Below are positions 32,208 through 44,993 of a stretch of 64,000 bases of DNA, piece after piece. A program made the translations under genes and the position numbers. The first letter of the stretch is position 1. Each line of letters begins with the position of its first letter. A model generated the notes under the pieces. It did no database searches. It saw only the letters and a list, made by a program, of their open reading frames with translations, and was not told where the DNA came from. Source of the DNA: Spartobacteria bacterium (GTDB lineage: Bacteria; Verrucomicrobiota; Verrucomicrobiia; Chthoniobacterales; Chthoniobacteraceae); assembly GCA_021324395.1 (NCBI GenBank), contig JAJPJG010000051.1, positions 1 through 64,000 of the forward strand, in the 5' to 3' direction.

Positions 32208-33083
32208 ACTTCTGCCTTCTGCATTTCCGTTCACCTCCGCCTGGGCTGCGCAAAGACAGCCGCCGAGGATGATGATCGAGCCCGAAAGATAAATCCACAT
32301 GAGCAGCGCGACGACGCCGCCGAACGTGCCGTAGAGCGCGTTGAAGTGGCCAAAGTTTTTTGTGTAGAGCACGAAAAGTCCCTGCACGATTTGCAACGAA
32401 ATCGTCACGATCGCGGCAGCGATCCAGACTTCCGAGAATGACGTGCGACGGCGCGGCGCGAATTTGTAAAACATGCTGAAGCCGTAAAAAAGAATCAGCG
32501 ATGAAACGATCCAGCGTGCGCTTGCGAAAACGACGACCATGATTTTCGCGCCTGAGCTGAACGCGAGTTGCCAGTAATACCATTCAACGTATTTCAACAG
32601 CAGCGGCACAATGTTCCCGACCAGAAGAACGCTCGCGAGAATGCCGACCATGCCGAAATTTTTGATCGGGATACGCCACCACGCGTATTCCTTCGTGCCC
32701 CACGCGCGATTCACGCCGCGCACGAGCGCCTGGAAAAATCGCAGCGCGCTCCACGCCAAGCCGAGAATCGCAACGACGCCGACGCTTTTTCGCGATTTCA
32801 CGACACCGTTTATCGTTGTGGTGATGATGTTTTCCGGGTCGGCATCGAGCGGAATGTAGTCGTTCACGAAACTGACAATCGCCGACGACGCGCGTTCCTG
32901 GTCGACAAACATCGAGCCGATCGTGATGAAGAGCAGGATCAGCGGGAAGAGCGCGAAGAATGCGTAATAGGCAAACGACGCGGCGCGCTGCTCGCCGTCG
33001 GTTTCCGAGTATTTGCAGAGCGTGAGCCACACGATTCGCGATGCGCGTTTCCACCACGGCATGGGCTCGGTCGGCATCGTCAT
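32193..33083 (-). CDS. YihY/BrkB family membrane protein
   Basis: 296 residues with about six membrane helices. Family marks are [21 protein letters not shown] at the N-terminal end, [25 protein letters not shown] near the C-terminus and [10 protein letters not shown]. It sits in the inner membrane; its function in bacteria is not settled. The final residues ([11 protein letters not shown]) are encoded by the intergenic repeat words and lie outside the family's normal end. It is divergent from clpB. Confidence 0.88.
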   Translation of the reverse strand: MTMPTEPMPWWKRASRIVWLTLCKYSETDGEQRAASFAYYAFFALFPLILLFITIGSMFVDQERASSAIVSFVNDYIPLDADPENIITTTINGVVKSRKSVGVVAILGLAWSALRFFQALVRGVNRAWGTKEYAWWRIPIKNFGMVGILASVLLVGNIVPLLLKYVEWYYWQLAFSSGAKIMVVVFASARWIVSSLILFYGFSMFYKFAPRRRTSFSEVWIAAAIVTISLQIVQGLFVLYTKNFGHFNALYGTFGGVVALLMWIYLSGSIIILGGCLCAAQAEVNGNAEGRSQNAE

Positions 33084-33166
33084 GCGCGCAGCCTAGCGAA
33101 CTGTCCGCACGCTGCCAACATTCGGCAAAACTTGCTGCACACGGAGCGACGATTCATTTTGAAAAT

Positions 33167-35743
33167 ATGCGACCTGACAAATTTACGCAAAAGATGCAGG
33201 AGGCGCTGCAGGCTTCGCAGGATTTCGCCTCGGAATTTTCGCAGCAGGAAATCAACAACGAACATTTCCTCCTCGCGCTGCTCGCGCAGAGCGACGGCGT
33301 GGCGCGGCCGATTTTGGAAAAGATCGGCGTCTCGGTTTCGGCGCTTGAGGGTCGTCTGCGCGATGAATTGCAAAAGCGTCCAAAAGTGACCGGCGCGGGC
33401 GCGCAGATTTATCTCGGCAGCGAATTGCGCGCGGTGCTCGATGCGGCGGAAAAGGAAATGACGAAACTGAAGGATGAGTTCGTGAGCGCGGAGCATTATT
33501 TGCTCGCGTTGTCGGATTCGAAAAACGCGACGGCGAAGCTGCTGCACGACTCGGGCGTGACGCACGCGCGGCTTTTGCAGGCGCTCCAGCAGGTGCGCGG
33601 TTCACAGCGCGTGACTGATCAAAATCCCGAGGGAAAATACCAGACGCTCGAAAAATATGGACGCGATCTGACGGCTGCGGCTCGGCGCGGAAAGATCGAT
33701 CCGGTGATCGGACGCGACACGGAAATTCGCCGCGTGATGCAGGTGCTTTCACGTCGCACGAAAAACAATCCGGTGCTGATCGGCGATCCCGGTGTCGGCA
33801 AAACGGCGATCGTCGAAGGGCTCGCGCGGCGCATCGTTTCGGGCGATGTGCCGGAGTCATTGAAGAACAAAAAAATCGTCGCGATGGACATCGGCTCGAT
33901 GCTCGCCGGCGCGAAGTTCCGCGGCGAATTCGAGGATCGGCTGAAGGCGTTTTTAAAGGAAGTCACCGATTCGCAGGGCGAGATCATTTTGTTCATCGAC
34001 GAGCTGCACACGATCGTCGGCGCAGGCGCGGCAGAAGGCGCGGTCGACGCGAGCAACATGCTCAAGCCGCAACTCGCGCGCGGCGAGTTACGCACCATCG
34101 GCGCGACGACGTTGGACGAGTATCGCAAATACATCGAGAAAGACGCGGCGCTGGAGCGACGGTTTCAGCCTGTGATCGTGGACGAGCCAACGGTCGAGGA
34201 TACGATCGCGATTTTGCGCGGTTTAAAAGAACGCTATGAAGTGCATCACGGCGTGCGCATTCAGGACGCGGCGCTCGTCGCGGCGGCGACGCTTTCGCAT
34301 CGCTACATCAGCGACCGCTTTTTGCCCGACAAAGCCGTCGATCTCATGGACGAAGCGGCCTCGCGTTTAAAAATGGAAGTCGAGTCGATGCCGACCGAAA
34401 TCGACGAGATTGAACGCGAAATCATGCAGCTCGAAATGGAGAGGCAGGCGCTAAAAAAAGAAAAAGATCCCGCAAGCAAAGAGCGGTTGCAGAAGCTCGA
34501 AAAAGAGCTCGCCGACTTGAAGGAAAAGAGTTCGCAGCTCAAGGCGCAGTGGCAGAGCGAAAAGGCCGAGATCGACAAATCGCGCAAGCTGCAGGAGCAG
34601 ATCGACGCCGCACGCACCGAGCTCGAGCAGGCGCAGCGGCGTGGCGATTTGACGAAGGCGAGCGAGATTCAATACGGGCGGATTCCCGAACTCACGCGCC
34701 AGCTCGATGAGCACAACAAAAAACTCGCGGACGTGCAAAAAGATGGACGGCAAATGCTCAAGGAAGAAGTCACCGAGCGCGATATTGCCGAGGTCGTGTC
34801 GAGCTGGACCGGCATTCCTGTTTCACGCCTCGAGGAAGGCGAGCGCGAGAAGCTCGTGAAAATGGAAGATCGCTTGCACAAGCGCGTCATCGGCCAAAAC
34901 GATGCGATCGTCGCCGTCTCGAACGCGGTGCGCCGCGCGCGCAGCGGTTTGCAGGATCCAAATCGCCCGATCGGTTCGTTCATTTTTCTCGGCCCGACCG
35001 GCGTCGGCAAAACCGAGCTCGCCCGCGCGCTCGCTGAGTTTTTGTTCGACGACGAAAACAACATCGTTCGCATCGACATGAGCGAATACATGGAAAAACA
35101 CACCGTCGCGCGGTTGATCGGCGCGCCGCCCGGCTACGTCGGTTACGAGGAAGGAGGCCAGCTCAGCGAAGCCGTGCGCCGCAAGCCTTACAGCGTCGTC
35201 CTTTTCGACGAGATCGAAAAGGCGCATCACGATGTGTTTAACGTGCTGCTGCAAGTGCTCGACGATGGCCGCATCACCGACGGCCAGGGACGCACGGTCG
35301 ATTTCAAAAACACGGTCATCATCATGACGAGTAACATCGGCTCGCAGTTCATCCTCGATGCGGACAACGCCGAGCAGCGCGAGGCGCGCGTGATGGATGC
35401 GTTGCGCGCGCATTTCCGTCCCGAGTTTTTGAATCGCGTGGACGAGATCATCATTTTCGACCGGCTCAGCAACGAGGACTTGAAGCACATCGTCGAAATC
35501 CAGCTCGCGCGTTTGATGAAGCGGCTCGAAGCGCAGCACATCACGCTCATTTTAACCGACGCCGCCAAAGCGCAACTCGCCCGCGAAGGCTATGATCCCG
35601 TTTACGGCGCTCGCCCGCTGAAGCGCGCGATTCAGCGCGACCTGCTCGACCCGCTCGCGCTGCAAATGCTCGAAGGCAAATTCCGCGAAGGTGACACAAT
35701 CACCGCCGACGCGCGCGACGGGAAGATCGCGTTTACGAAATGA
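33167..35743 (+). CDS. clpB: ATP-dependent disaggregase ClpB
   Basis: 858 residues. Ring-shaped AAA+ chaperone that pulls proteins out of aggregates with DnaK. Order: Clp N-domain (1-145), AAA1 with Walker A GDPGVGKT near 206, the coiled-coil middle domain (about 405-525, rich in Lys/Glu heptads), then AAA2 with GPTGVGKT near 609 and the conserved end LARLMKRL...[12 protein letters not shown] start at ATG 33167; the longer frame from 33041 adds a shadow. The middle domain marks it as ClpB rather than ClpA or ClpC. Confidence 0.96.
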   Translation: MRPDKFTQKMQEALQASQDFASEFSQQEINNEHFLLALLAQSDGVARPILEKIGVSVSALEGRLRDELQKRPKVTGAGAQIYLGSELRAVLDAAEKEMTKLKDEFVSAEHYLLALSDSKNATAKLLHDSGVTHARLLQALQQVRGSQRVTDQNPEGKYQTLEKYGRDLTAAARRGKIDPVIGRDTEIRRVMQVLSRRTKNNPVLIGDPGVGKTAIVEGLARRIVSGDVPESLKNKKIVAMDIGSMLAGAKFRGEFEDRLKAFLKEVTDSQGEIILFIDELHTIVGAGAAEGAVDASNMLKPQLARGELRTIGATTLDEYRKYIEKDAALERRFQPVIVDEPTVEDTIAILRGLKERYEVHHGVRIQDAALVAAATLSHRYISDRFLPDKAVDLMDEAASRLKMEVESMPTEIDEIEREIMQLEMERQALKKEKDPASKERLQKLEKELADLKEKSSQLKAQWQSEKAEIDKSRKLQEQIDAARTELEQAQRRGDLTKASEIQYGRIPELTRQLDEHNKKLADVQKDGRQMLKEEVTERDIAEVVSSWTGIPVSRLEEGEREKLVKMEDRLHKRVIGQNDAIVAVSNAVRRARSGLQDPNRPIGSFIFLGPTGVGKTELARALAEFLFDDENNIVRIDMSEYMEKHTVARLIGAPPGYVGYEEGGQLSEAVRRKPYSVVLFDEIEKAHHDVFNVLLQVLDDGRITDGQGRTVDFKNTVIIMTSNIGSQFILDADNAEQREARVMDALRAHFRPEFLNRVDEIIIFDRLSNEDLKHIVEIQLARLMKRLEAQHITLILTDAAKAQLAREGYDPVYGARPLKRAIQRDLLDPLALQMLEGKFREGDTITADARDGKIAFTK

Positions 35744-35760
35744 CCGGCGCTCGCGATGAC

Positions 35761-36354
35761 TTACCGCTTCACCGGCTTCAAAATCCGAATCTCGACGCGG
35801 CGGTTGTTTTGTCGGCCTTCAGGATCGTCGCTCCCGTCCGGATGCTTGTTTGGCGCCACGGGATCGGCTTTTCCGTGACCGGCGACGCGCATGAGCTTTG
35901 ACGGAATTCCGCTTTCGACAAAGAAATCGCGCACGGCTTCGGCGCGGCGCAGCGAAAGCGCGAGGTTGTATTTGTCGAGGCCTCTCGAGTCGGTGTAGCC
36001 GTCGATCTGGATTGTCGAAGTAATCCGCTTGTGTAGCAGCACGGCGACATTGCTGAGAACGGCGAGCGCCTGCGACCGCAGCCGCGCTTTGTCGAACTCG
36101 AAGAGCACATCGGCCTGCAGGGTGATTTTTGTGCCCCACGAATACTCCTCGAGTTTCAAATCCTCGACGCGCTCGTCGAGCGGCTCAACCGGGTAGATTA
36201 GCGACACGACGCTGTTCTCATCGATGGTGACGGAGTCGGGAACCGGCGGCGGTGCTTTGGCAGCGGAAGCGTCGCGGCGCGGAATCGCGAGAAAAACCAC
36301 CGCACAAATGATGCTGGCAAGCGCGCGATTAATCGGAGATTGGAACATTTTCAA
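35761..36354 (-). CDS. OmpA-family outer-membrane/peptidoglycan-binding protein
   Basis: 197 residues. N-terminal export signal (about 10-30), short linker, then an OmpA C-terminal-like domain (about 80-195) with ADVLFEFDKARLR, IDGYTDSRGLDKYNLALSLRRAEAV and the NNRRVEIRI end. The domain binds diaminopimelate of peptidoglycan. No lipobox is evident, so it is probably periplasmic or outer-membrane attached by another route. Its start overlaps the upstream gene's end by 26 bases. Confidence 0.88.
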   Translation of the reverse strand: MKMFQSPINRALASIICAVVFLAIPRRDASAAKAPPPVPDSVTIDENSVVSLIYPVEPLDERVEDLKLEEYSWGTKITLQADVLFEFDKARLRSQALAVLSNVAVLLHKRITSTIQIDGYTDSRGLDKYNLALSLRRAEAVRDFFVESGIPSKLMRVAGHGKADPVAPNKHPDGSDDPEGRQNNRRVEIRILKPVKR

Positions 36355-36784
36355 AGGGCACCGCGCCGGGAATAACGACGCTGACGGTCTTCACGTCCGG
36401 CGGTGGCGCGGCGAAGCGACTCCAGCACGCCGATTCCGCTCCAGCGGCAAGGAGCAGCCGGCCCTCCGAGCAGATCGCACGGCCTCGTTCATCGTGAATG
36501 ACGAGGTATCTTTTGCGGTTCACGTTATCGAGCAGATAAACACGCGTCGCAGGTGCTGCAACGCCGGCGATCTCGGACACGGCGATCCGTTTTTCAGTCG
36601 TGTTGGCGTATTTGAACTGCACCATCAACGTGCCGTTTGCGCGCGTAATGCTGGTGAGTTCGATTTTTCCGGAGTCATTTTGCGCCGTTTGCGTTTGCGG
36701 AAGTGCGGTCGTTTTGTCGGCTGCAAAGATCGGCATCGCGAGAAAAATCATCGGGGCAATTGCTTTGAGGTTGAGGAAATGCAT
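36329..36784 (-). CDS. Secreted protein of unknown function
   Basis: 151 residues. Signal peptide (about 1-21, cleavage after IFAA). The rest is predicted beta-rich (IELTSITRANGTLMVQFKYANTT, RVYLLDNVNRKRYLVIHDERGRAI, VSVVIPGAVPFENVPI), with two cysteines that could form a disulfide. The alternating pattern resembles small Ig-like envelope domains but I do not recognise the family. It is translationally linked to the OmpA-family gene, so the two probably act together. Confidence 0.65.
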   Translation of the reverse strand: MHFLNLKAIAPMIFLAMPIFAADKTTALPQTQTAQNDSGKIELTSITRANGTLMVQFKYANTTEKRIAVSEIAGVAAPATRVYLLDNVNRKRYLVIHDERGRAICSEGRLLLAAGAESACWSRFAAPPPDVKTVSVVIPGAVPFENVPISD

Positions 36785-36871
36785 ACGCGGTTTGGACAGT
36801 TAAGATTTTTCGGAGTTCAAAAACAGATGTTAGCAGCATGCAAGACGCTGCGCCGACATTTTTCAGAAACA

Positions 36872-37450
36872 TTATGGCGCCGGCGGATACCGCCGCAGCG
36901 CGTAAACACACCAGCCGATGGCTTCGCGCGGGACGAACCAGACATCTTTCCAGCCGACGTAGTTCGCGTGGGCGCAGTGGACGGGCTCGATGCCAAAGCG
37001 ACGCAGCGCGAGCCGCGCGCGCGGGATGTGGAAGTATTGTGTAATGGCGATGGCGCTTTTCATTTCGTGCTCGCGCATGAAGCGCGCGCTGTTGCGGGCT
37101 GCGACATAGGTGTTGACGCCTTGTTTGTCGGCGTGAATGCGTTCAGCAGGAACGCCGCGCGTTACGAGCCAGTCCATCATCACCTGCGCTTCATCGTCGC
37201 CATAGCTGCCGATGCCGCCGCTGACGATGATGAACGGGAATAGCCCACGGCGATAAAGCTCGAGCGTTTTTTCGAGGCGCGCGACGAGGCGCGCGGACGG
37301 GCGCAGGTCGCGCTCGACTTTGCTGGCAAAAACAATCGCGACATCGGCGGGCTGAATGTCGTCGCGCAATCCGGCAACGATGATCGCGCCGCAGCCGGCG
37401 AGGAAGATCGCGGCAAGCGCCGCGGCGGCTCGTTTCGCGATTTTGCGCAT
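36872..37450 (-). CDS. YdcF/SanA-like DUF218 membrane protein
   Basis: 192 residues. An N-terminal hydrophobic segment ends in LAGC, a possible lipobox. The DUF218 core follows: AIVFASKVE, a SARLVARLEKTLELYRRG stretch, FIIVSGGIG, VPAERIHADKQGVNTYVAARNS and ITQYFHIPRARLALRRFG. DUF218 proteins such as SanA are linked to envelope integrity, but the biochemistry is not known. It is divergent from the beta-helix gene at 37493. Confidence 0.82.
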   Translation of the reverse strand: MRKIAKRAAAALAAIFLAGCGAIIVAGLRDDIQPADVAIVFASKVERDLRPSARLVARLEKTLELYRRGLFPFIIVSGGIGSYGDDEAQVMMDWLVTRGVPAERIHADKQGVNTYVAARNSARFMREHEMKSAIAITQYFHIPRARLALRRFGIEPVHCAHANYVGWKDVWFVPREAIGWCVYALRRYPPAP

Positions 37451-37492
37451 GCGCCTTCTCTATGCGACGAATCTCTGGCATCAAAGCCGGAA

Positions 37493-38866
37493 ATGTTTCG
37501 CACGATCGCGCTTCTTTTTTTCGTTATCGCGACAATCGCGCGTGCTGCGGAATACGAAGTCGGTCCCGGCAAGGCGTGTCGCGCAATCGCCGATGTGCCG
37601 TGGAATGCACTCGCCCCCGGCGATCGCGTTTCGATCTTTTGGCGCGCGGAACCTTACCGCGAAAAGTGGGTCATCTGCCGCGAGGGCACGCGCGAGCAGC
37701 CGATCGTCGTGCGCGGCATCGCGAACGCAAAAGGCGAACTGCCGGTCATCGACGGCAACGGCGCGGTGACTGCGAAGGGGCTTGATTACTGGGGCGAGCA
37801 GCGCAGCGTCATCAAAATCGGCGGCGCGAGCAACCCGAAGGACACGATGCCGGCGTTCATCAGCATCGAAAATCTCGATGTCCGCGGCGCGCGTCCGCCG
37901 TTTGCATTCACGGGACGAAAAGGGCTCGCGAAATACGCCGCGGAAGCGTCGGCGATTTGGATCGAAAAAGGGGCGCACGTGACGGTGCGCGGTTGTGTGC
38001 TGCACGATTGCGCGAACGGATTTTTTGTCAGCAGCGGTTCGCGAGAGGTGCTAATGGAGCATTGCCTGATTTTCGACAACGGAATGGAGCGCAGCATCTA
38101 TCAGCACAACATCTACACCGAGGCAAATGGCATCACGTTTCAATACAACCGGCTCGGCCCGCTGCGCGCGGCCTGTTTCGGTAATAACCTGAAAGACCGC
38201 TCGGCGGGGCTGGTCGTGCGCTACAATTGGATCGAAGGCGGCAATCGCGAGCTCGACCTCGTCGATTCCGATCATGCCGACATCCGCGCTGAGCCGGCAT
38301 ATCGCCGCGCGTTTGTTTACGGTAACGTCATCATCGAGCCGCCGGAGGATGGAAATAACCAGATTGTCCACTACGGCGGCGACAGCGGGAAAGCGGCATT
38401 CTACCGAAACGGCACGCTTTATTTCTTTAACAACACGGTCGTTTCGAGACGCAACGACAACACCGTCCTGTTCCGGCTCGCGACCAATGACGAGCACGTC
38501 GATTGCCGCAATAACATCCTGTTCGTCACCGCGCCCGGCCGAAATCTCGCGATGCTCGACGCCGCGGGACAGCTCGGCATGTTCAATAACTGGATGAAAC
38601 CCGGCTGGGTGCAATCGCACGGCAAACTGACGGGCAGGGTCACCGCGAATGGCTCCATCGAGGGCGATAATCCCGGCTTCACCAACGCCGCGCAAAATGA
38701 TTTCCACCTCACGCCTACATCGCCCAGCCGCAAAGCCGCCGCTCCCCTGCCACCCGAGGCGCTACCGGAGCACAATCTCGCTCGCGAATATCCCGACCAG
38801 CCGCGAGTGGACGAAAAAGCGACGCGGTGCGATTTGGGCGCATTCAGTTTTCGCGAAAATCGCTAA
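37493..38866 (+). CDS. Secreted right-handed beta-helix protein
   Basis: 457 residues. Signal peptide of about 18 residues (TIALLFFVIATIARAA). The rest forms a parallel beta-helix (IVVRGIANAKGELPVIDG, ISIENLDVRGARPP, VTVRGCVLHDCANGFF, FQYNRLGP, YNWIEGGNRELDLVDS, FFNNTVVS). The YNWIEG...ELDL words match both modules of the giant protein at 1-3460, so they are related. Such helices often belong to polysaccharide lyases or glycan-binding proteins; the active site could not be assigned. It ends just before a strong bidirectional terminator. Confidence 0.8.
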   Translation: MFRTIALLFFVIATIARAAEYEVGPGKACRAIADVPWNALAPGDRVSIFWRAEPYREKWVICREGTREQPIVVRGIANAKGELPVIDGNGAVTAKGLDYWGEQRSVIKIGGASNPKDTMPAFISIENLDVRGARPPFAFTGRKGLAKYAAEASAIWIEKGAHVTVRGCVLHDCANGFFVSSGSREVLMEHCLIFDNGMERSIYQHNIYTEANGITFQYNRLGPLRAACFGNNLKDRSAGLVVRYNWIEGGNRELDLVDSDHADIRAEPAYRRAFVYGNVIIEPPEDGNNQIVHYGGDSGKAAFYRNGTLYFFNNTVVSRRNDNTVLFRLATNDEHVDCRNNILFVTAPGRNLAMLDAAGQLGMFNNWMKPGWVQSHGKLTGRVTANGSIEGDNPGFTNAAQNDFHLTPTSPSRKAAAPLPPEALPEHNLAREYPDQPRVDEKATRCDLGAFSFRENR

Positions 38867-38869
38867 ACA

Positions 38870-38903
38870 AAAAAGCCGCGCCAGTTTCCCGGCGCGGCTT
38901 TTT
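38870..38903. terminator. Bidirectional intrinsic terminator
   Basis: AAAAAGCCGCGCC at 38870-38882 pairs perfectly with GGCGCGGCTTTTT at 38891-38903 around an eight-base loop. The A-run and T-run make it work on both strands. It lies between the stops of the convergent beta-helix and ppdK genes. Confidence 0.92.
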
Positions 38904-38922
38904 GATTGTTTAACGCTGCGGT

Positions 38923-41712
<2,790 letters not shown>

Positions 41713-41750
41713 GAGTTTTTAGGTTGAAAAATTGAGATCTCGCCGATCCC

Positions 41751-41963
41751 TCAGACCGGCAATGCTTTGTTCGCGAGTGTCAGCACCTCCGCGACTCCAT
41801 TCGCGAAAACGTCGATTCCCGTGCTCGGGACGATGATCGCATTACGCCGGCCATGTGCGGTTTCCGTGATGCGAAGAAAGCGACCACGCTCGTTCTCACG
41901 AAATTCGATCAGCAGGTGTTTGCGTTCCACCTGGATTTCTTTTGAAGCGATGATGTGATCCAT
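41751..41963 (-). CDS. Small Pur-alpha-like nucleic-acid-binding protein
   Basis: 70 residues from ATG 41963. A single PUR repeat: beta strands IQVERKHLLIEFRENERGRFLRITE and a helix region GIDVFANGVAEVLTLA. Such single-repeat PUR proteins bind single-stranded DNA or RNA as dimers and occur in several bacterial phyla. The longer frame from 42092 is not supported. The 164 bp upstream, up to rnr, show no other gene. Confidence 0.75.
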   Translation of the reverse strand: MDHIIASKEIQVERKHLLIEFRENERGRFLRITETAHGRRNAIIVPSTGIDVFANGVAEVLTLANKALPV

Positions 41964-42127
41964 AGAGCCCTGAATGTGTGTTGATGTTCCCAAAAAATGG
42001 AGCGAAGTAGAGTGGCAAAACACCAGCGCAGTGTCCATCATTTTTGCGCGCAGACAAACATTCCATTGGCAATCAACGCCCGGTTTTTGCAAATCGACAC
42101 GACTTCCGCACGAGCGCCGCGCTTCGT

Positions 42128-44257
42128 TTACGCAACGGGGAAAAAGTCGATCTGCTGCTTATAAACATCGACCTTCGCGACAACGACGTTGAGCTTGTCG
42201 CCGATTGCGTAAGTTTTGCGCTTCCGCTTTCCGACGAAGCGCAGGCGCATCGCATCGAACACGTAAAAATCGTCCTCCAACATCGAAACATGAATGAGTC
42301 CGGTCAGCAAAATGTCCGGCAACTCGACGAGCAAACCATAGCTGCGCACATCGACGATGACCGCTTTGAACTCGTCCGGTTTGCGCGTGCGAAGCTGGTT
42401 TTGGAAATACTCGATTTTCTTCAGCTTCACCGATTCCTTCTCCGCATCGGCAGCGACGCGCTCTGTTTCGGAAATATGATCGGCGACAAAATCAAGCGGC
42501 TTTGTTGCGACCGCGCCGTCTGGTCGCGTCGTGATTTGCCGCAGCAGGCGATGCACGACAAGATCGGCGTAGCGCCGGATCGGGCTGGTGAAATGCGTGT
42601 AGTTCACCTTCGCCAAACCGTAGTGGCCGAGAGGCGTCGTGCCGTAAGCCGCGCGCTTGAGGCTTTTCAAAAACGCGAGCTTCAGGGCGTATTCCTCCGC
42701 GCGTCCGCGAATCGTCGCGAGTAGTTTTTGCACTTCGGGCCGGTGCGTGAGATCGCCGACGCGCAAGCCGTAGCTCATCACGAACTCGCGAAATTCCGCG
42801 AGTTTTTCGTCATCCGGATTTTCGTGAATGCGATAGATGCCCGGCATCTGCCGGTTCTTGATTTCGCGCGCGACGACTTCGTTTGCCGCAAGCATGAATT
42901 CCTCGATGAGCTGGTGCGAAATGTCGTTCTCGATTCTTTCCAAACGCACAGGCCGCTTCGCTTCGTCGAGCCAGACTTTCACCTCGGGAAAATCGAGATC
43001 GAGCGAGCCGTGAGCGAACCGATTCTTACGCAAAAGCGATGCAAGCTCCCACGCAGTGTGCAGTCGTTCCGTTAACGCATCGCCTGGCCGTTTTTGAAGC
43101 AAGGCGAACGCTTCCTTGTAAGTAAAGCGATGCGCGCTGCGGATCACCGTTCGCGCAAAACGCGCCTTCTTAATTTTGCCGCGCGTGTCGAAATCGATGA
43201 ACACCGATTGCGTCAGCCGATCCACGTGCGGCTTCAAGCTGCACACGCCGTTGCTCAATCTTTCCGGCAACATCGGCAGCACGCGATCGACCAGATAAAC
43301 GCTGTTTCCGCGACTCAGCGCCTCGCGATCGAGCGCACCGCCGGGTCGAACGTAATGTGAAACATCCGCAATGTGAACGCCGAGCCGCCACCCGTCGCCA
43401 CGCCTCTCGACGTGAATCGCGTCGTCGAAATCCTTCGCATCGTCCGGGTCGATCGTGACGATCATTTGCTCGCGCAAATCCTCGCGCTGCTCGATCTCGC
43501 GCTCGTCAATCGTCTCGCTGATTTTCTCCGCTTCTCGCAAAACCGCGGCTGGAAATTCCGTCGGCAAATGATGCTTGCGAATGATCGAAAGCATGTCGAC
43601 GCCGGGTGCGCTTGCAGGTCCGAGCAGCTCGATAATTTCCCCTTCCGGATTGACGTGCCGCGATTTCCATTCGTCGAGTTTAACGACAACCTTGTCGCCA
43701 ACGCGTGGCGGTCGCGCTAGCTGCGTCTCGCCCGCGCGAACGTAAATGTTGTGCACAAACCGCGGATCGTCCGGGATGACGTAAAAGAATTTCTTCGTCT
43801 GCTGCAACGTGCCGACAACCGTGTCGTGCGCCCGCTTCAAAATGCGAATCACGCGTCCTTCGCGCTTCATCTGCCGCTCGCGTTGTGCAGCACCCTCGTG
43901 CATCACGCGCGCAACCACACAATCGCCGTTCAACGCCGTCCACGTATTTTCCGCCGCGATATAAAGATCGCGCCCGCCCTTTTCGCAAAGCACATGCGCG
44001 CTGCCGCTCTGGTGCATTTGTAAAACACCCGTGCACAAATCCGCCGCCTCTGGAATGACGTAGCGATCCTTCCGGATGCGCGCGATTGCGCCATCCTGTT
44101 CGAGTTCGTGCAAAGCTTTCCGTAGATCGACACGGGCGTCGCTGGAAACTCCGAGCTTTTTCGAGATGCCGACCTTGTCGAGCGGCTGATATTTTGCCGA
44201 GCCGAGCAGGTCGAGCACCTGCTGCTTCAGCTCGGGCTTATTTTTTTGCGCGGGCAT
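42128..44257 (-). CDS. rnr: Ribonuclease R
   Basis: 709 residues. 3'-to-5' exoribonuclease of the RNB family that degrades structured RNA. Helix-turn-helix-like N-terminus, cold-shock domains, the RNB catalytic core with the metal-binding run DPDDAKDFDDAI near 269 and SYGLRVGD, then a C-terminal S1 domain and a short basic end. The N-terminus overlaps the end of eda by 20 bases, so the two are co-transcribed. Confidence 0.93.
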   Translation of the reverse strand: MPAQKNKPELKQQVLDLLGSAKYQPLDKVGISKKLGVSSDARVDLRKALHELEQDGAIARIRKDRYVIPEAADLCTGVLQMHQSGSAHVLCEKGGRDLYIAAENTWTALNGDCVVARVMHEGAAQRERQMKREGRVIRILKRAHDTVVGTLQQTKKFFYVIPDDPRFVHNIYVRAGETQLARPPRVGDKVVVKLDEWKSRHVNPEGEIIELLGPASAPGVDMLSIIRKHHLPTEFPAAVLREAEKISETIDEREIEQREDLREQMIVTIDPDDAKDFDDAIHVERRGDGWRLGVHIADVSHYVRPGGALDREALSRGNSVYLVDRVLPMLPERLSNGVCSLKPHVDRLTQSVFIDFDTRGKIKKARFARTVIRSAHRFTYKEAFALLQKRPGDALTERLHTAWELASLLRKNRFAHGSLDLDFPEVKVWLDEAKRPVRLERIENDISHQLIEEFMLAANEVVAREIKNRQMPGIYRIHENPDDEKLAEFREFVMSYGLRVGDLTHRPEVQKLLATIRGRAEEYALKLAFLKSLKRAAYGTTPLGHYGLAKVNYTHFTSPIRRYADLVVHRLLRQITTRPDGAVATKPLDFVADHISETERVAADAEKESVKLKKIEYFQNQLRTRKPDEFKAVIVDVRSYGLLVELPDILLTGLIHVSMLEDDFYVFDAMRLRFVGKRKRKTYAIGDKLNVVVAKVDVYKQQIDFFPVA

Positions 44258-44888
44258 TTTTCACCGCTTCCACAAAGGCGGCCGCTGTCTCCGACAATTT
44301 TTTCCAGTCGCCACTTTTCAGCACATCCTTGCTCACGAGGCTCGATCCCGCTGCGAGCGCCACGCAGCCGGCTTTGATGAAGCTCTCCGCCGTCTGCACG
44401 GTGACGCCGCCGGTCGGGATGATCGAGAGCATCGGCAGCGGCGCGAGAATGTTTTTGATGTATTGCGGGCCGAGTTGGTCGGCGGGAAAAAGCTTCACGA
44501 AATCCGCGCCCGATTCATGCGCCGTGAGCGCCTCGGTGGGCGTGTAAGCGCCGCTCGCAATCGGTTTGCTGTAACGATTGCAGAGCGCGATCACATCCGG
44601 CTTCGTCACCGGCGTAACGACAAATTCCGAGCCCGCGAGAATCGCAGCGCGCGCAGTCTCGGTGTCGAGCACGCTGCCAACACCAATCAGCACTTTGTCG
44701 CCAAATTTTTTACGCACGTCGCTGATGACTTGCAGCGCGTTTGGCGTCGTCATCGTGATCTCCATGCCGGTTACCCCACCCTCGTAAAGCGCGGTCGCGG
44801 CGTCGATGAGTTGCTCGGAGGAATCGGCGCGAATGATCGCGACGATGCCGGGATTTAAAATGCGGTCGATGATTTCGAGTTTAGTCAT
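44238..44888 (-). CDS. eda: KDPG/KHG aldolase
   Basis: 216 residues. Class I aldolase that splits 2-dehydro-3-deoxy-6-phosphogluconate into pyruvate and glyceraldehyde 3-phosphate. Schiff-base lysine K132 in VKLFPA, catalytic Glu43 in GMEITM and the phosphate loop IPTGGV are present. Length and motifs are typical. No edd or sugar acid genes are next to it, so the exact substrate in this organism is open. Confidence 0.9.
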   Translation of the reverse strand: MTKLEIIDRILNPGIVAIIRADSSEQLIDAATALYEGGVTGMEITMTTPNALQVISDVRKKFGDKVLIGVGSVLDTETARAAILAGSEFVVTPVTKPDVIALCNRYSKPIASGAYTPTEALTAHESGADFVKLFPADQLGPQYIKNILAPLPMLSIIPTGGVTVQTAESFIKAGCVALAAGSSLVSKDVLKSGDWKKLSETAAAFVEAVKNARAKK

Positions 44889-44909
44889 GGAGTGAAATGG
44901 ATGATGGAG

Positions 44910-44986
44910 GATTTACGTTTCTTTTGAAGAATGTCGCGCCACAAGCGGGAACAGAAATCATAAATCATCAATCGTAAATCATAAAT
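44910..44986. repeat. Intergenic repeat-word island (aatcataaat words)
   Basis: Positions 44955-44986 hold repeated AATCATAAAT-type words. GATTTACG at 44910-44917 pairs with CGTAAATC at 44973-44980, so the island can fold as an imperfect hairpin. It fills the gap between eda and the aldo/keto reductase. It is AT-rich against a GC-rich background. Confidence 0.6.
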
Positions 44987-44993
44987 GCGAAGC